A stretch of 64,000 nucleotides of DNA from Azadirachta indica (GCA_022749755.1 CM040445.1:18001182-18065181), one strand, 5' to 3'. Counted from the stretch's first letter, positions 1 through 13,442 are shown. Program-made: numbers and translations. Notes: generated by a model not told the origin, from the letters alone.

Positions 1-79
1 TTCAACATGTCATTACTAGTTACTTAGGTTTTTATTTATTTTTTTGAAAGTTATAAATTATATATACAATGTATTACTA

Positions 80-1268
80 TTGGGTTTTAATACATTCCTT
101 TCATAAGTTTTGAAATTTTAACACTTAAATGAAATGTTTAAAAAAAAGCATACTTACCTCCCCTGAATCATTAGTTAACCATCCAATTTTATTTATATGA
201 TTATAATACTCTTAATTATTTCAAAGTAAAGTATAAAAAATTTAATTTGTATGTAATTAAAAATAATTTTAATTTATATTTATTTAAAAATTAGAAATTT
301 AATTAATGCCAATTTAATTTAATAATTTTAATTTACGTGTATTTAATATTTATTAAAATTAAGAATTTAATTAATGATAATTTAACTTGATAATTTTAAT
401 TTATATTTATTTAATATTTACTCAAAATAGGAATTTAATTTTTATTCATATATCATACTTATCCAAATTTCAAATTCTAATATGCAAAGTCGCCGCTTTT
501 CTTACTCCTCTCTTTTGTAAATTCTCCAACAATAAACTATATTTTTTTTATTTCACTAAACAATTTTATAGTCTTATGAATCTCACTCTTCTTATAAAAA
601 CACTTTAATACAAAATTTATGTCATACACATTCATATTAAATCCACAATTCAATATCAATCTTATGACTCGTAAAGTAAATGTAAACTTTAAGGTTTACA
701 CAAAAAATTTGATGGAACTACGTAATGACGGAAAATTAGAAAAAATATCAACATGACTAAATTGCTAATTTTAAATATCATTAAATAAATTTTTAATTTA
801 AATAAATATTAAATGAATATAAATTATAATTTTCATTAATCAAAATTTTAATTATTTTAATTTTTTGAATATCAAATAAATTAGAATTGAGTTTTTTAAA
901 CTTTATTTTGAAGCAATTAAGGGTATTATAGTCATTTTAAGTAAACATACATGGTCAATTGACGGTTCAAAGGAGATAAATGTATCTTTTCTTAAAATTT
1001 CTATTTAAGTATTAAAATTACAAATTAAATTGTCACTAATTAAATTTCTAATTTTTAAATAAATATAAATTAAAATTATTTTTGATTACATACAAATTGA
1101 ATTTCTTATACTTTACTTTAAAGCAATTAAGGGTATTATACTCATATAAATAAAATTGGATGGTTAATTAATAGTTCAGGGGAGTTAAGTGTGCCTTTTC
1201 TTAAACTTTTCATTTAAGTGTTAAAATCTCAAACCTCAGGAAAGGTATGTGTTGAAACCTCTATTAAT
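80..1268. repeat. Foldback element 1 (long inverted repeat)
   Basis: The left arm (about 80-345) pairs with the reverse complement of about 1010-1268 over nearly its whole length. For example 'cctcccctgaatcattagtt' on the left matches the complement of the 'aactattaattaaccatcc' side near 1165-1185. A third, direct copy of part of the right arm lies at about 860-1010, where 'gcaattaagggtattata' occurs at both about 915 and 1122. No coding sequence is visible. This is the structure of a long-TIR MITE or foldback element with an internal partial duplication. The ends and target-site duplication are not resolved by eye. Confidence 0.7.
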
Positions 1269-2094
1269 ATTTCGTAAAATTTATTAAAAATAAGAAATTT
1301 TGATCCATTCTAATTTAATATTATTAGCGGATGCTTGCATCCAATTCAAGAATGAAGTGTATATATTATTATTTGTGACTCATGTAATGCATTTATTAGA
1401 GGTCAGAAGTTATATTCAAATTTACTTTGATATCATTCCAGCAAATTTGTACTCAATTCAAGTGAAATTTATTTTCATTTTATAAGAGAAAAATTAATCC
1501 TTACTTTACATTTGAGAGGGGTTAAATTTTTACGTTTTAAATAGAAGGTAAAAATAGTAACTATCCCAACTATGATAATTTTATTTTCTATATTTGTGTT
1601 TTATGAATATTTAATTTCTTGCATAATATTGTAAGGAGGGAGTGAGTAATACATGAAGGCTAGATTGTAGTGGACTAAGTAACATATGATTATAATGAAT
1701 TATATTTAGTAGTATCCTATATATATTTGGAGTAGTGTAGAAAGTGGAATGGATAATACTATATAATTTTATTACTCAATTATTGTAAATAAAAAATCGA
1801 TTATTTAAATATTGTTTTATATTTAATTGTTAGATATTTAAATAATTTTTATTTGTAATAGTAAATGCTTGTCTATACATTTTTATTACATTATAAAATA
1901 TAAATTTAGATTATTAAAAATTATTAAATTAATTAATTCAAAGAGAAATTAACTAAATATTTATATAATAATTCAAATTTTTAAATATTCAAATAATTTT
2001 TATTTGTCACAATAAATGTTTATGTATAAATTTTGTTTATAAAGGTATATTTTCTTATTTATCAAATTTCATGTAGGTAATAATATTTAAATTT
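1269..2094. other. AT-rich intergenic DNA, no gene seen
   Basis: Very AT-rich sequence with no convincing reading frame, RNA gene or conserved motif. It separates two foldback elements. Confidence 0.6.
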
Positions 2095-3505
2095 TACAAA
2101 TAGTGATATTTTCAGTTTCCTCCCCAAGGTATTGTAAACCATTAGTTTGCGGAAAGGTTTGAAGAAAAACTCACTTATCTCTTCCGAACCACCCATCACT
2201 GTTAGATTGTTAACTTTAAGGGTAAAATTGTAAATGACGTGGATTGCTTAAGAGAAATTAGTAGATATCTCCTTGGGTATTGAAAAACGGTAGATACCCC
2301 AGATATTTTGAAAACAATAGATATCTCTTGAACTATTAGAAAATGGCAAATACCCCTAAAACTATTATGATCATGCAAAATGATTATTTTACTCTTATAT
2401 ATTTAGAAGACATATTAATTAATTATTTTAAGTCAGTTATTAATACATAATAACCAATATATCCTTATGATTATTTTTTAGATAATTATGTATTCAATAT
2501 TTTTGATAATTATCTTTAAATTATTATTAATATTTTAAATAATTTTATTGTCATTATATTAATTTATAACCAATCAACTAAAATAAATCTCAAATTATAT
2601 TTGAATTACATAAATTATATTATTTATATTTTGAGAATATTTTTGATGAATAAATATCATATTGAATATTTGGGATTTATATAATCTTAAAATTATAAAT
2701 AATATATTCATGAAGTCCAAAATATTAGTTTGGATTTATTTTAATTGTCTGTATAATTTATAATTTTGAGAATATTTATATAATTAATACATAATTGAAT
2801 TAATTTATAAACACAATAACTTAAATAATTTATGTAGTTTATAACCAAATATTCTTAATTTATAACACAATTAATTAAAATAAAACCCGAATAATATTTG
2901 TATTTTATGAATTATATTATTTATATTTTTGAGAATATTTATATAATTTATACATAACTCTATTAATTTATAAATAAAATAATTTATATAATTTACGATA
3001 AATTATTCTTAAAAAATTGAATATTATTAATATAATGACAATTTTAAAATATTAATAATAATTTAGAGATAATTATGAAAAATATTAAATACATAATTAT
3101 CAAAAAATAGATCATAAGGATATATTAGTTATCATATATTAATAACTGGATTAAAATGGTTAATTAATATGCCTTCTAAATAAATAAGGGTAAAATAGTT
3201 ATTTTTACATGATTGCATAGTAGCTTTAGGAGGATATTTTCCGTTTTTCAATAGTTTAAAGGGGTATTTGTCATTTTTAAAATATAACGGCATATCTATT
3301 GTTTTCCAATACCCTAGAGGGGTATCTATTAATTTCTCTTAAGCAATCCACCTCATTTACAATTTTATCCTTAGGGTTAACGGTCAACTAACGAAAATGG
3401 ATAGTTCAGACAAAGTAAGTGAGTCTTTCCTTAAATCTTTCCGCAAACTGATAGTTTTCAATATGTTAGGAGAGGAAACTAAAAATACTCCTTTACAAAT
3501 ATTGT
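2095..3505. repeat. Foldback element 2 (1.4 kb near-palindrome)
   Basis: The left half (about 2095-2600) and the right half (about 3010-3505) are diverged reverse complements. 'gtagatatctccttgggtat' near 2261 pairs with 'ataccctagaggggtatcta' near 3310. 'gcttaagagaaattagtaga' pairs with 'attaatttctcttaagcaat', and the pairing continues through 'gtttcctccc' at the left end and 'ggagaggaaact' at the right end. The AT-rich centre also pairs loosely. No transposase frame is present, so it is a non-autonomous long-TIR element, possibly MULE-like. The family is not assigned. Confidence 0.75.
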
Positions 3506-6500
3506 GAAAAATATATCTCTAAAATTATTGGAATAAAAAAAACTTACTTTTATACTATAAATACTTGGGTTTAAGATAAACTATCCTAAGCTATATTGTG
3601 TGCATCAAACACAGGATTTGAATAAATTTTATCAAATAATCCCACAAGTCATTTTTTTTAAGAAACATATTTTTTTAAACATTTATAAGAAAATAAATTC
3701 AACCCTTAATTACTTAACTTAATTTGAGTAGATTTTGGATCTTAGATTTCTTACCGCTTGAAAAGATAAATCAACTAATATTTACAATCGTATGACTTCT
3801 TGACCATACTAAACGAATTCATAAATCTACCATTTTATTTATAAATTATAGAATATGGGTATTTATTTTAATTATGTTTATAATTTAAAATCATATTATA
3901 ACTAAACTGAATTTATATAAAATATTATAACGTATTATTATTAAACAATTGTATTGAAAAAAGAGCATTAAAATATTTTTCAAACTTGTCCACAATTTCA
4001 TATTTTTATTTATAGTTTTACATCAATTGTCGATTGTTGGATTTAAGCACTTTTTGTGGTTAACATTAAATCCAACATATATGATTAATGCATAATTAAT
4101 ATAGTATAATTAATGTACATACTAAATGCAGTCTTAACTATTGGTAGTGCTCATATCCAATAGTTTACAAAATAGAATAAGAATATGTGTAAAAATATGA
4201 GGATATTGATTTGTTCATATATATATATATATGAATGAATCAGCAGGATAAATGATCTTTTTTTTTTATACAATTTTTTATATCAATTGTAAATCATTAA
4301 ATTTAAGTATATCTAACAGTTGAAATTGTATTTAGTTATATAATAAATATATAATTAATGCACATGTTAGATACAATTTTAATCGTTAAATATGTTTAAA
4401 TATAATAACTTACAATTAATATAAAAAATTGTATTAAAAAAGGAGTCATTCATCATTCTCTCCCACCCCCCCTCTCTCTATATATAAATACATAAAAAGA
4501 TAAACTCATTTAAAGACTTGTCACGTGAATTAAAATATTTAAAATACATATGATATATTTCAGGTTGTGTAAATGTAACTTAATTAATCAAATAGAAGTA
4601 CTATACGGGGGATTGAACACAAGAATACAATGAAAATTTTTTAAAGTAGATCTAATTTAGATTCAATTGATGTCGACAGCCGCATGAAAAAAATTTTCGA
4701 AACCAATTCAACATACTTTTTTTTTCGCTAACTTTTCCTTCAGTAACCACCTTAAGTTTTTTCCACATTTTAACACTATTTTTTACTTTTCCTTCTTGCT
4801 AGCTACAATTTATATATAAAAATTTAAAAATTAAGGGGTTACCGTCCCTGTTATAACTCTACCCCAGTGTACAAAAGGAGGACATAACACAGTACATTGA
4901 ATTTTACTAAAAGAGATATTTTTTTTATTATTACAACTATATAAATAGGTATATAATAATCACATATATAATTAAGCAGACTAGTGAACAAGGATTTCAA
5001 CGGGTATTATTGGTGACTTTATTTGACGAAGGTATGCAGCCATGATCAGTTATTGACGATGTAACCTGTGCAAGAGATTATAGTTGTTGAAGAGACGATC
5101 TTTTATTGAGATAATGAGAGAAAGGACGAAAATTTTTAATTGAATATAGTCTAGAGAAGACCTTACCTTTTTATGGGCCATTTATTTCGTCTTTGGACTA
5201 CATTAATCTTATGTTTATTACAGTTCAAAGAGCCTTAAATTTATACCAATACTAGATAAAAGAAAATTAATCGATCCCACAGTTTTTTACAGTCCAAACC
5301 GTCTTCACTGAACACGCCCCTAACGTATTATTACAAATATTTTTTCTTAAAAGAATTATGTTAAATGTTTCAATTTTTGTGTATTCGAACAAATTGGACT
5401 CATGAAGGAGTAGGTTTTAGGGGAATTGGACAAAATTTTTTTTTATCTTGAAATAATTTATTAAATAGAAATGATTATCATTCAAACATTAAAAAAAATA
5501 AAAATCAATATAAAATATTAAAATATAAATTTAATAATTACTTCAAAAAAATATTAATTAATATAATATAAATTTGAACACTACAATTTTTTAGGTATAT
5601 AGGTCTGTAATTTTTAAAATACGACTTTTAAAAATTTTACAGAGTATTATATAAAACAACAATGATTTATAGAATAATATTATTTTTACATTAAATTTAT
5701 ACTAATTTATTCTAATTTATATTTTAAAAATTGCAAACAAACGAAAAAAATTAAAATGACTTATATATATATGTATAGATATAATTCATTTTAAAATTAA
5801 AATGGTTCATTATTGGCTTTATTAGTCTTCTATGTACCATAAATTATCTCCATAGCTTATATATGTATACCAGGACAAATGTTAGTTTATTGTGTCACTA
5901 TATATACTACTATCATATTTTTAATATTGTATAAATTTTTATTGTCAAATTTTTTTGTGGTGAAGAATCTACCCACTCTATAAAGTATTTCTATACATGG
6001 GATATAATCATGTAAACATCATCCTATTTTATAAAGTATATAATAAATTTTAGTAAATATCCATATCATATTTTTTCACAAATATTAAATTAATTGTTTC
6101 AAAAATTTTATAATTTTATATTGCCCCTTCCACACCGTCTGTTTTTACCACTAAATTGAAGATTCATCATATTTGACTCATGGAAGCCTCTTTTACCAAT
6201 ATATTATGTAAGTTAATTTAAAAGATAAAAATATTTTAAAAATATATTATAAATGTTTATAAATTTAAAATTTATTGAAAAATAACAATTTTTTTTTTTT
6301 TTCATTTATTTTCATAAATTAGAATTGTCAGACAATTTGAAGTAATAATTTATAGAAATTAATTTTAACAGACAAAAATTCACAATTGCAAATCGAAGAG
6401 GGACTGGGAGGGCTCTCATTTTTTAATCTGTCGGATAAAATGATGATAACATTATGAATATATAATGGATAAAACAGTATAACATGTGCAGCACTTTTTA

Positions 6501-6590
6501 ATTTCCTTTTTGCGTTAGGTTAAATCATAATCATAAATACTGCTACGTACTGGGGTCGTTCCCCTTGTTTCTTCAAGAGAATTTGTTGCC
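3506..6590. other. Intergenic DNA without a recognised gene
   Basis: AT-rich sequence. The stretch 4015-4180 looks like a decayed relative of the palindromic MITE just downstream. The less AT-rich part, 4850-5330, shows no open reading frame of note and no family I recognise. Confidence 0.5.
4258..4445. repeat. Small palindromic MITE-like element, copy 1
   Basis: A 190-base near-perfect foldback. The left side reads 'atacaattttttatatcaat' and the right side reads its complement, 'ttaatataaaaaattgtatt'. Both continue inward through a 'gtaa...cattaaatttaag' segment and its partner. It is non-coding and AT-rich. A related copy lies at 7288-7472. Confidence 0.65.
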
Positions 6591-6597
6591 CCTTGGA

Positions 6598-6668
6598 CAC
6601 GTGTGGAAAACCCAGAATGGAGGTGCATATTACCGGGGGTTTATAAGATGATCCCATCTCGACACGTG
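6598..6668. promoter_or_regulatory. Pair of G-boxes (CACGTG) 65 bases apart
   Basis: CACGTG is at 6598-6603 within GGACACGTGTGG and again at 6663-6668 within the perfect palindrome GACACGTGTC. They lie in a less AT-rich stretch (about 6530-6800) that looks like a promoter or distal enhancer block, about 2.1 kb upstream of the SEP-like start codon. G-boxes bind bZIP and bHLH factors and act in light and ABA responses. Assignment to the MADS gene is inference. Confidence 0.45.
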
Positions 6669-7287
6669 TCCCAATTAAAGTATTTAGGGATTCCCATCCT
6701 CCATAGATCATCTCTTAATCCCACCACCTGCACTGTTCATAACTTTTCAACTTTCTGTCTAAATCGTCCCTGCATTCGTCGGCTGTAGCTTCGCAGACTA
6801 CTGTAAATTAAGAATCTGCCAAAAAATTAAAATGAAAAAATCAAACCACTTGCAAAGCTGAAACGTCAATAATCAACCGTGACTTCTACTGCTTGAAAAC
6901 TGAGACACTTGGTTTTGGTTGAGCAGAGAGTTTTAATGATAGATAGCTAGCTTTACTCAGCTTTAACTTTCACGGGGTTTTGGAATTTAGAGCATGCCAA
7001 TCCCATGGCCTATATTTCATGGAATATTTAATCTATTAATTTGATTAATTCTTCAGAAATTTATGTTAATAGAATGTAAGATAGTTTCTGGTATCACAAA
7101 TATCTTTCACTTTGATGTATCATCTATGCTCCTAGTTTGCAATTTTACTTGTATATATAACATGACATGAGGATGCATGCATGCAAATAATATAATATTC
7201 ACATAAAATGAATTAAACATACATACACTCAAATATATATATATATATATACATATCGGTAAATGTATACACATATAAAGAAAGATT

Positions 7288-7472
7288 TGTAATAAAAAAT
7301 TATACATATTTTTATATCATTTGTTAGCCGTTAAATTTATATATTTTTAATTATTAAAATTAAATTTGATATATATATATATATTAATTACATATCTTAA
7401 ATATAATTTTAATAATTAAAAATATATAAATTTATTAATTTTTTTATAAATAATATAAATATATATATAAAA
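7288..7472. repeat. Small palindromic MITE-like element, copy 2
   Basis: A foldback in which 'ttaattattaaaatta' near 7350 pairs with 'taattttaataattaa' near 7402, with flanking 'aaatttatatattt' and its partner 'aaatatataaattt'. The outer ends, 'tatacatatttttatat' and its counterpart, resemble those of the element at 4258-4445, so both appear to be one family. Confidence 0.6.
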
Positions 7473-8249
7473 ATATGAAATTGGCCACCCATGAATCATG
7501 GTTTCAATCGGCACTTTATATACATTGCAGTGGTCAAATCTTAATGATGGTGAGGATAGCATTATGCGCAATATTGATGAATTGCTGGACCAGCATGTCT
7601 GTCTGCCCTCCCAATTGACCAACCAAGGTTTATTATCTTATCTCATCTCATGAATTCCAACTTTGAGATATATATTTAACTCAAATATTTTTGCAGTAAG
7701 TAATGAAAACAATTTGTTAATTTCCACAAAAATTTCAACTACTCAATCATTCAAAACGATACTGTATTTAAGTCAAAGAGTTGTTCATCCTTCGGTATCT
7801 ATTATCATGTTCTAATATTTACCACCCTCCACTATTTTATTTAAAAATTTAAAATGAAGTGAGATCCGTTTATTTATTTAATTAATATATAACATTTAGC
7901 ACTTTTATTTTACATAATGTATTGGACGATATTTAATTTCTATTTTAATATTAATTAAGAGGAAATGATATTCAGTTGGAAACAAGATACAATCGAGGAT
8001 TTTAATGAAGTTTTTGTTGTATTTCAAGTCTTAGTCAAACAACTAATATATATATAAACAATTGCATTACTTGTTTGATTTGATTTCGTTAGCAAAACTA
8101 AATGAAACATGTCAAATAACATATATAACTAGGAGGATATTCGAGAAGACCCAAAGACAAAGGGAAAGAAGACGGGTCCTAGGACTTACACGTTGCCTTT
8201 CAAGTAGAACTCAAATAGACACAAAAGAGATCCACAAGTAAGAAATCGA

Positions 8250-8255
8250 CACGTG
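8250..8255. promoter_or_regulatory. G-box (CACGTG) upstream of the SEP-like gene
   Basis: CACGTG sits in 'tcgacacgtgtaaa', the same GACACGTGT core as the two upstream copies, about 265 bases before the predicted TATA box. Confidence 0.4.
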
Positions 8256-8516
8256 TAAAACTTAGGGCATGTCACTTTTAAGGTTGGTGTTGACACCCAT
8301 TGGATATTGCTCTGTCATCCAAGACATTAAATGGTAACACAATTTTAAAAAAAAAAAAAATAATAATATTTTGATTTGCTATTATAATCATAGAAGAGTA
8401 ATTGTTTAGTTGTATTTTACTTGAATGTATAGTTAGGCAGAATCTGAAAAAAACACAGTAAAAAACCTGGTCTCTTCACAGTTTTTTCACGGTTTCTGCT
8501 GAATGAGGACAAAATC

Positions 8517-8524
8517 TATAAATA
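8517..8524 (+). promoter_or_regulatory. TATA box of the SEP-like gene
   Basis: TATAAATA in the context TCTATAAATAGATA is a classical plant TATA box. It would put transcription start near 8550 and leave a 5' leader of about 220 bases. Confidence 0.55.
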
Positions 8525-8689
8525 GATACGGGAAACCTCACAGTATCTAGCAAGTATAAAGATAATGCAAACATAAAACCAACAGCTATCTTACAATCTC
8601 GTTCCCAGGGTTTCCATTTCTCTCTTTTATTTCTTTTAATGCCCTAAAGACGCAGGCACGTATAAAGTTAGTTCACCTCTTAACCAAGA

Positions 8690-8772
8690 CTAGAAAGAGA
8701 GAGAAAGCGTTTTCTGTTGGGTTTTTAGACAAAGAGAGAGGGGGAGAGAGAGAGAGAAAGAGAGAAAAAACC
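8690..8772 (+). promoter_or_regulatory. GA-rich 5' leader
   Basis: The leader just before the start codon is almost pure purine, with (GA)n tracts around 8693-8706 and 8732-8765. GA repeats in floral MADS leaders are known targets of BPC/GAGA-binding proteins. Only the tract itself is directly seen here. Confidence 0.45.
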
Positions 8773-11700
8773 ATGGGGAGAGGAAGAGTTGAACTAAAGA
8801 GGATAGAGAACAAAATTAACAGGCAGGTTACATTTGCTAAGAGAAGAAATGGATTGCTCAAAAAAGCTTATGAGCTCTCAATTCTTTGTGATGCTGAGGT
8901 TGCTCTTATCATTTTCTCTAACCGTGGCAAGCTCTATGAGTTCTGTAGCACCTCTAGGTAATTACTACTTTCTCTCCGCGCGTAAATGTTTACATATATT
9001 TTGTACATGATTATATATTATGAGTGGTTGTGTGTGACTTTTAAAGGTTATTAATTAAGGATGGTTCCTTGTTTGGAAAGAGTAGTGTTTCAGTTGTATT
9101 TTGCACAAGATCTGTGCTTTTGGTAAAACTTTTGCCAACTATAGTTATGCTCTTGCTCAGGTTTCACTCGTTTTCTCAAGCAAAGGACTTGTCGTTTTGC
9201 CTTTCTCTCCTTTAATTTCCTTGAATCTGTGTTTTAGGTTTTCATTTTCTTTCAATGTGTTTCTTTTCTACTTTTTTCCAGTTTTAAGTGAAAGTGGGTC
9301 TTTCTTCATGGATTTTCTTATGTAGATCCATGCGCTTTTCCACTCTGAGATCCTGAAGGAGTCACATAGACTTCGTATGAACTTTCTAATTAACGTTTAG
9401 GTTAATATTTAGCAAGAGTTTGCTTAGTTTTTCTCTCTGAGTCACTTATTCTGCCCTAATCAATAATCTACAAATCATAAGTGAAAGTAGGTTTTTCCTT
9501 TTTTTCCCGATCTAAACCTAGTTTTTATCTTTTTATCCTTATTTTTCTTTTGATTATGGTGCTCGTTAGGCAGCTAAGATCAAGGGGTTATTTTGTTTAT
9601 TATTACTAATTGACCCTTATTATTCTCATCAGTTTCCAGACTGTAGCGATCCACTAATACTGATTTACTGTTGAGATTCGCCGGCAGAGATTTGATGTTT
9701 TGCAGTGCAGTTATCAAAGAGCTGTTTTACAGAGATCAGGGATCGAAGAAGCTGTCATTTATTTATTTATTTATTTTCTTTCTAGTAAAGCTGCAAATCT
9801 ATGGAAACCCTTCAAAATCTAGTACAAGAATTTCCTTCTTGTTTTGTTGTCTTCTCCTTTTTCATCTTATAAAAAGTTTTACTCATTAAGCTACAATTAT
9901 CCTTTGATGAGAAGCAGGTCTGCTATACCTATAAGTTTGATCTGACAAAAATTAATTTAAAATTCAAACTATTTTAGCTATGAAAAATACACTTTATTTC
10001 TGTTTCTTTTGTCGACTACATCTTCTAGTCTCTTATTACTTTTGTTCACTTGCACAAAATTCATGACTTTTTATAATAAAAATTATATTCTATTAATTTA
10101 TTTATCATGAATATCTCATATCTTTTCTCATAACAAGATTGTCAAAGTTCATTTCTTTTTCTTTTTTCCTTTCAAGGTTGTGTAATTTTCTCTTTGGATG
10201 TGTGTGTTAGGGTTAATCCTCCTAACTAATATTCTTAGTTTGATCCTTCAAGGGTAAATTCTGGTTCATGGTTTCTCTAACTAAACATATTATATAGTTA
10301 TATGGGAAAAAAATAATTCAACTTTAGAAGGGGTCTGATGAAATCTTTTCTTTGTCCTTTTAATGGCCATGGTTTGGTAATTATTTATGGAGAAAAAAGT
10401 TATTCAATCTGTCTGACATCATCTTAGTTCCTATGGAGCTTGTATCAAGTTGGTTGTTAGTATTATTTTCTCTGTGGAATATATGCCCTTTGGTATTGAT
10501 CTTTGTTATTGTTATAACATTCTTTGATGTTTTGATTTTTCAGCCTTCTTTTCTCTATGTGTTATAACTCCATTGGGCAAATGAAGCTTATTGAAGAGCA
10601 TTTAATTAGAAAGTCCCCCCATTGCCTTCGTGATTTGAATTGACAAGCTAAATTTTAGGTTCAACGAAAGTTCTACATGTTTGTGAAGCAGTGATTTAGT
10701 TGAAAATTTTGATTTTAAAAGCTAGCTTCCTAACTGTTTTAACATCATCATATAATAGAAAGTTAAATTAATTTGCTTTTCTTTTTGCTTTTTTAAATTC
10801 CCCTTAATATAACCAAACCTAACTTTAGATATTTGATCCTACAAATCTTTTGTATCACCTCAGGAGTTCTTAGAAATTAGATCAAGTTACATCCACGGAG
10901 GAAAAAACCAAATTTCTATAAATGGGTCTAAAAAATTTGTTGTCTCATGATGCTAGCGGTTTCCTTAACTATAAATTTGTTTAACTTCTACATTGTTTAT
11001 TCTAATTTGTCTCTACATTCTTCCGAGTTTTCTCTTTATTTCATTTGCATTAGTATGATGTTTAGATAGGCTTTTCATATATATTCTCTTGATTATGTTA
11101 ATCATTATGTTTTTTTAATCAATTTTCTTGTTTTAGCAATAAAAAATCTTATAACTCATTATGAAAGAAATTTATCAAGTAAATCAATTATCATAGGCTA
11201 AAGATTTTATGCTTTTGTCACTAATGAATATAAAATACAAATGCATTTTTTTTTGTTTGATAACTGTTGGATATTAATGATTATTATTTGTTCTTCTTGT
11301 ATTCCTTAGCTACTTTCAATCAATTTGTTGAATAACTAAGAAGTCATGCATGCATAAGTTATAGTATCAGTCAACAATCTGTAATGAAAATCCTTAATTC
11401 TAGCCTAAATCTTCACATTATATGTAAGTGGTAGATACCTAGACACACTGCTTGTACAGATTTAGTTTGTGAAACACCTAAATTTCTTGTGCAAAAATGG
11501 ATGTCTCCAGGTACCATTCATTGCAATTATGGAAGATAGAGGCTCAGACCTACATTTAGTTGGTCTTGTGGGTTTAATATGGTCATGGTTTTGTGTTTCC
11601 TAGTATAGAAAACAACAAAGAATAGCTACTCTGTTAATATTTGATGATACTGGAATGCAGCAATTCACTGCATAAGCCATAATCTAATGTGTATTTATGT

Positions 11701-13221
11701 TCTTGATTAATGATCCGTTGGGTTAAATTAATTTGTTTTATATCTTTCAGCATGATGAAAACACTTGAACGATACCATAGGTGCAGCTTTGGTGCATTGC
11801 AAGCCAACAGCCTCTCAATGAATCAGAGGTTTCTATATATATATGACAAGCAAATTTATTGATAATTGTATTAAAATTTAATGATGATGATGATGATGAT
11901 GTTATGAAGCAGGGCAACTACCAGGAGTATTTGAGGCTTAAGACAACAGTGGAGGTGTTACAGCGATCTCAGAGGTTACATATTTGCTTATTAATTTATT
12001 CAATATTATTCTTTCTTGTTTCTGGAATTAATCATGGATATAGTGTTTTGTTCTGGAGTTGAGCTTTCGATAGCTTTGTTGAAATTTGCTTGAAGTTAAT
12101 TAATTAATGTTGTAGAAACCTTCTGGGAGAAGATCTGGGTCCTCTGAGCACAAAAGAGCTGGAGCAGCTTGAGCATCAACTTGAGACTTCCTTGAAGCAT
12201 ATCAGGTCAACAAAGGTATTAAGCTAATGTTAATCAACTAATTAACTAACAAATTAATTAATTAGTTAATAATATTAATAAACTTGATCAAGAACCCTGG
12301 ACTTCCTTTTATCAAATTGGGAATCTTAGACTTGCAAATTGATCTCATGTTAAGACTTGTATCATTGTTCATTGAGTTGATGTGTTGGAAGACAGTGGTA
12401 TATATTTGCTCTTAATTAGGGTAATCTTAAAGGCCTGAGCCCAATTAAAACTGCAAAATTGGGCGTCAAAAAACCTCAGAAGCTTTAGCCCAATAAACCT
12501 AATCAATATTGCTATCACATTTCTGACTATAGATACTATTTTGCAGACTCAGTCTATGCTGGTCCAGCTCAATGATCTTCAGAAGAGAGTATGTATTTTC
12601 GATAACAATTCTGAATTTCTGTTGTCCTTGATATGCTTCTTTATTTTACTAATCACAAGCTTTTGATATCCTTAATGAATGCAGGAACAAATGCTACTTG
12701 AAGTTAACAAAGAGTTGAGAAAGAAGGTAAACAATAAAATAACAGTGTGTGCAATCAACGTATCATCTATGTATGTATTGTAACTTGAATTTTAATTCAT
12801 GATATTATATCTGTCAGTTGGAGGAGAGCAGTGTACAGGTTCCTATTCGGCTACCATGGGAAGCAGCTGCTGCTACTGCTGGTGCTGGAGGGCAGCAGCA
12901 GAACAACAATATTACTGCTTACAATCGCTTCCCTCCTCAATCAGAAGGCTTCTTTCAGCCTCTCGGAGGAAACCCAACTTTGCAAATAGGGTAATATATA
13001 TTACATACATACAGATATATATATATATATATATATACATTGATATTACCTTCTTTCTCTTTTTCCAGATATTTATACAATTTTCAGAGATTTAATGTAA
13101 TGATTTGTGCAGATACAATCCTGTTGCCCTTCCTGTTGCTACTGGTTCTGAAGAGGCAAATAATGTTCAAGTGCATGGACAAAATGTCAATGGATACATC
13201 ATCCCTGGTTGGATGCTTTGA
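8773..13221 (+). CDS. SEP-like: SEPALLATA-like MIKC MADS-box transcription factor
   Basis: Encodes an E-class floral MADS factor, a nuclear protein that tetramerises with A, B, C and D class partners. Exons: 8773-8957 (MADS domain, [20 protein letters not shown], 185 bases), 11751-11828, 11913-11974, 12116-12215, 12547-12588, 12685-12726 (I and K domains, with [19 protein letters not shown]) and 12818-12990 and 13113-13221 (C domain). The protein ends in [12 protein letters not shown], the SEP C-terminal motif. Exon sizes of 62, 100, 42 and 42 fit the family pattern. Exon 2 is 78 bases instead of the usual 79. With canonical GT-AG sites, exons 2 and 3 cannot be joined in frame, because the [10 protein letters not shown] frame needs one more base. 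Restored, the length would be about 263 residues. It could be a one-base assembly error or a disabled allele. The SEP1/2/4 or FBP9 side of the clade is likelier than SEP3. Intron 1 is 2.8 kb. Confidence 0.9.
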
Positions 13222-13442
13222 ATTTTACTAAGTACCACTGTCAACATGAGCTGGCTTCCTTGCTTTCCATGACAATATTATAAATAATTTGCTCGCTCAT
13301 GGAAATACCTTTTATATAATTTAGTATAATATATTTTATGTTTATGTTTAGTGCCTAGCTACATGTAATTTCCTTAATTTCCTAGTTCTGGTTCTGCATG
13401 TAATCTGTAATTATATATCTATATAGTGCTTTCTGATCGAAC

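Noticed and set aside
12799..13095. 98-residue open frame overlapping SEP exon 7
   Set aside because: It is out of frame with the recognisable SEP C-terminal domain and runs into an intron microsatellite.
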